A DNA stretch of 64,000 nt. Source: Pseudomonadota bacterium (GTDB taxonomy: Bacteria > Campylobacterota > Campylobacteria > Campylobacterales > Sulfurospirillaceae). Shown in pieces: positions 63,505 to 64,000 of this stretch; positions within the stretch are counted from its first letter, which is position 1, and the number at the start of each line of letters is the position of its first letter. A program made the position numbers and the translations under genes. The stretch covers positions 112,844-176,843 of the forward strand of contig JAGDMU010000010.1 of assembly GCA_017860615.1 (NCBI GenBank), given 5' to 3'. The notes under the pieces are model-generated. The model did no database searches. It was not told the origin of the DNA and was given only the letters and a program-made list of their open reading frames with translations.

Positions 63505-64000
63505 ATGAAAACCATTATAATCCTTGGAGCAACGGGTGCAGTCGGGAAAGCATTGTTGAATTTTGCTTTGCTTCATCCTGAGATTGAACATATCGTTGCA
63601 CCTACACGCAAACCGCTTTTACCACATCAAAAACTGGAAAACCCTATTGTTGATTTCTCTGATTTACCCCAAGATGCCCTTTGGTGGAAATGCGATGCTG
63701 TTTTATGTGCTTTTGGCACTACCATTGCTGATGCTGGTTCACAAAAAGCTTTTTTTACGATTGACCATGATTATGTTTTGAACGCAGCAAAACTAGCACA
63801 TGAAGCAGGAACACCCTGTTTTATCTATAATTCTTCCATAGGAGCAAGTGTAAATGCTCGCTCTTTTTACCTTCAAACAAAAGGAAAAATTGAGCAAAGT
63901 CTCAACGCTTTACACTTCATATCAACCTATCATTTTCGCCCTTCTTTACTGATAGCTCCTAATCGCCCTAAATTTCGTTTTGGTGAATCTTTAGGAGCCT
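63505..64000 (+). CDS. NAD(P)-binding oxidoreductase, HTATIP2-like (3' truncated)
   Basis: The ATG at 63505 opens a frame that runs off the window after 165 codons. It begins MKTIIILGATGAVGKALLNFAL with the Rossmann G-x-x-G-x-x-G loop, then has VLCAFGTTIADAGSQKAF and FIYNSSIGASVNARSFY. The pattern fits the NAD(P)H-binding atypical SDR family near HTATIP2. It starts 3 bases after trxC. Function unknown. Confidence 0.8.
   Translation, partial: MKTIIILGATGAVGKALLNFALLHPEIEHIVAPTRKPLLPHQKLENPIVDFSDLPQDALWWKCDAVLCAFGTTIADAGSQKAFFTIDHDYVLNAAKLAHEAGTPCFIYNSSIGASVNARSFYLQTKGKIEQSLNALHFISTYHFRPSLLIAPNRPKFRFGESLGA

Overview
The window looks like the chromosome of a Campylobacterota (Epsilonproteobacteria) species, most likely Sulfurospirillum or a close relative. 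The evidence is the AT-leaning coding sequence, a split PAS/MCP energy-taxis pair of the Campylobacter CetB/CetA kind, a TorA-type reductase with a monoheme cytochrome c, unfused but overlapping rpoB and rpoC, and a full NADH-oxidising complex I. The genus is an inference from gene content; no database search was possible.

Layout. (1) 1-13884: complex I (NADH:quinone oxidoreductase), laid out unusually. nuoA (cut by the window edge), nuoB, fused nuoCD, nuoE and nuoF run on +. nuoG to nuoN run on -, so the two halves meet tail to tail around a DUF4145 gene. (2) 14.0-20.5 kb: a small membrane-anchored protein, a CetB/CetA-like energy-taxis receptor pair, and a three-gene sensory operon (response regulator, periplasmic solute-binding protein, histidine kinase). 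(3) 20.7-23.8 kb: TorA-like molybdoenzyme and its cytochrome c partner. (4) 24-30.3 kb: MATE exporter, SagB-type double nitroreductase, aldo/keto reductase, tRNA-Arg, and the methionine importer metNIQ. (5) 30.5-47.2 kb: the core information-processing block on the - strand: four tRNAs, tuf, rpmG, tRNA-Trp, secE, nusG, rplK, rplA, rplJ, rplL, rpoB, rpoC, rpsL, rpsG, fusA. (6) 47.3-57.5 kb: yaaA, a small coiled-coil membrane protein, putA, and a branched-chain amino-acid-type ABC importer (liv) preceded by a ribbon-helix-helix-like protein and an unknown partner. (7) 57.8-64 kb: assorted single genes (SDR, VF530, EamA exporter, SnoaL-like, polysaccharide deacetylase, the two halves of a D-glutamate cyclase, thioredoxin 2, and a truncated NAD(P)-binding protein).

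Two points matter most. First, four conserved, normally essential genes in block 5 (fusA, rpoC, rplJ, tuf) carry internal deletions: one in-frame deletion removing the G3/catalytic-His segment of EF-G, and frame-breaking deletions in all four. The sequence resumes homologous and in the right order after each gap. In a living cell these would be lethal unless other copies exist, so an assembly or consensus artefact is the most economical explanation. Second, the promoters of putA and of the ribbon-helix-helix gene share a near-identical stretch of about 28 bp. This points to a small, apparently undescribed regulon controlling amino-acid uptake and proline oxidation.

No rRNA gene, CRISPR array, prophage or insertion sequence was seen, and no stretch over 300 bp lacks a gene.
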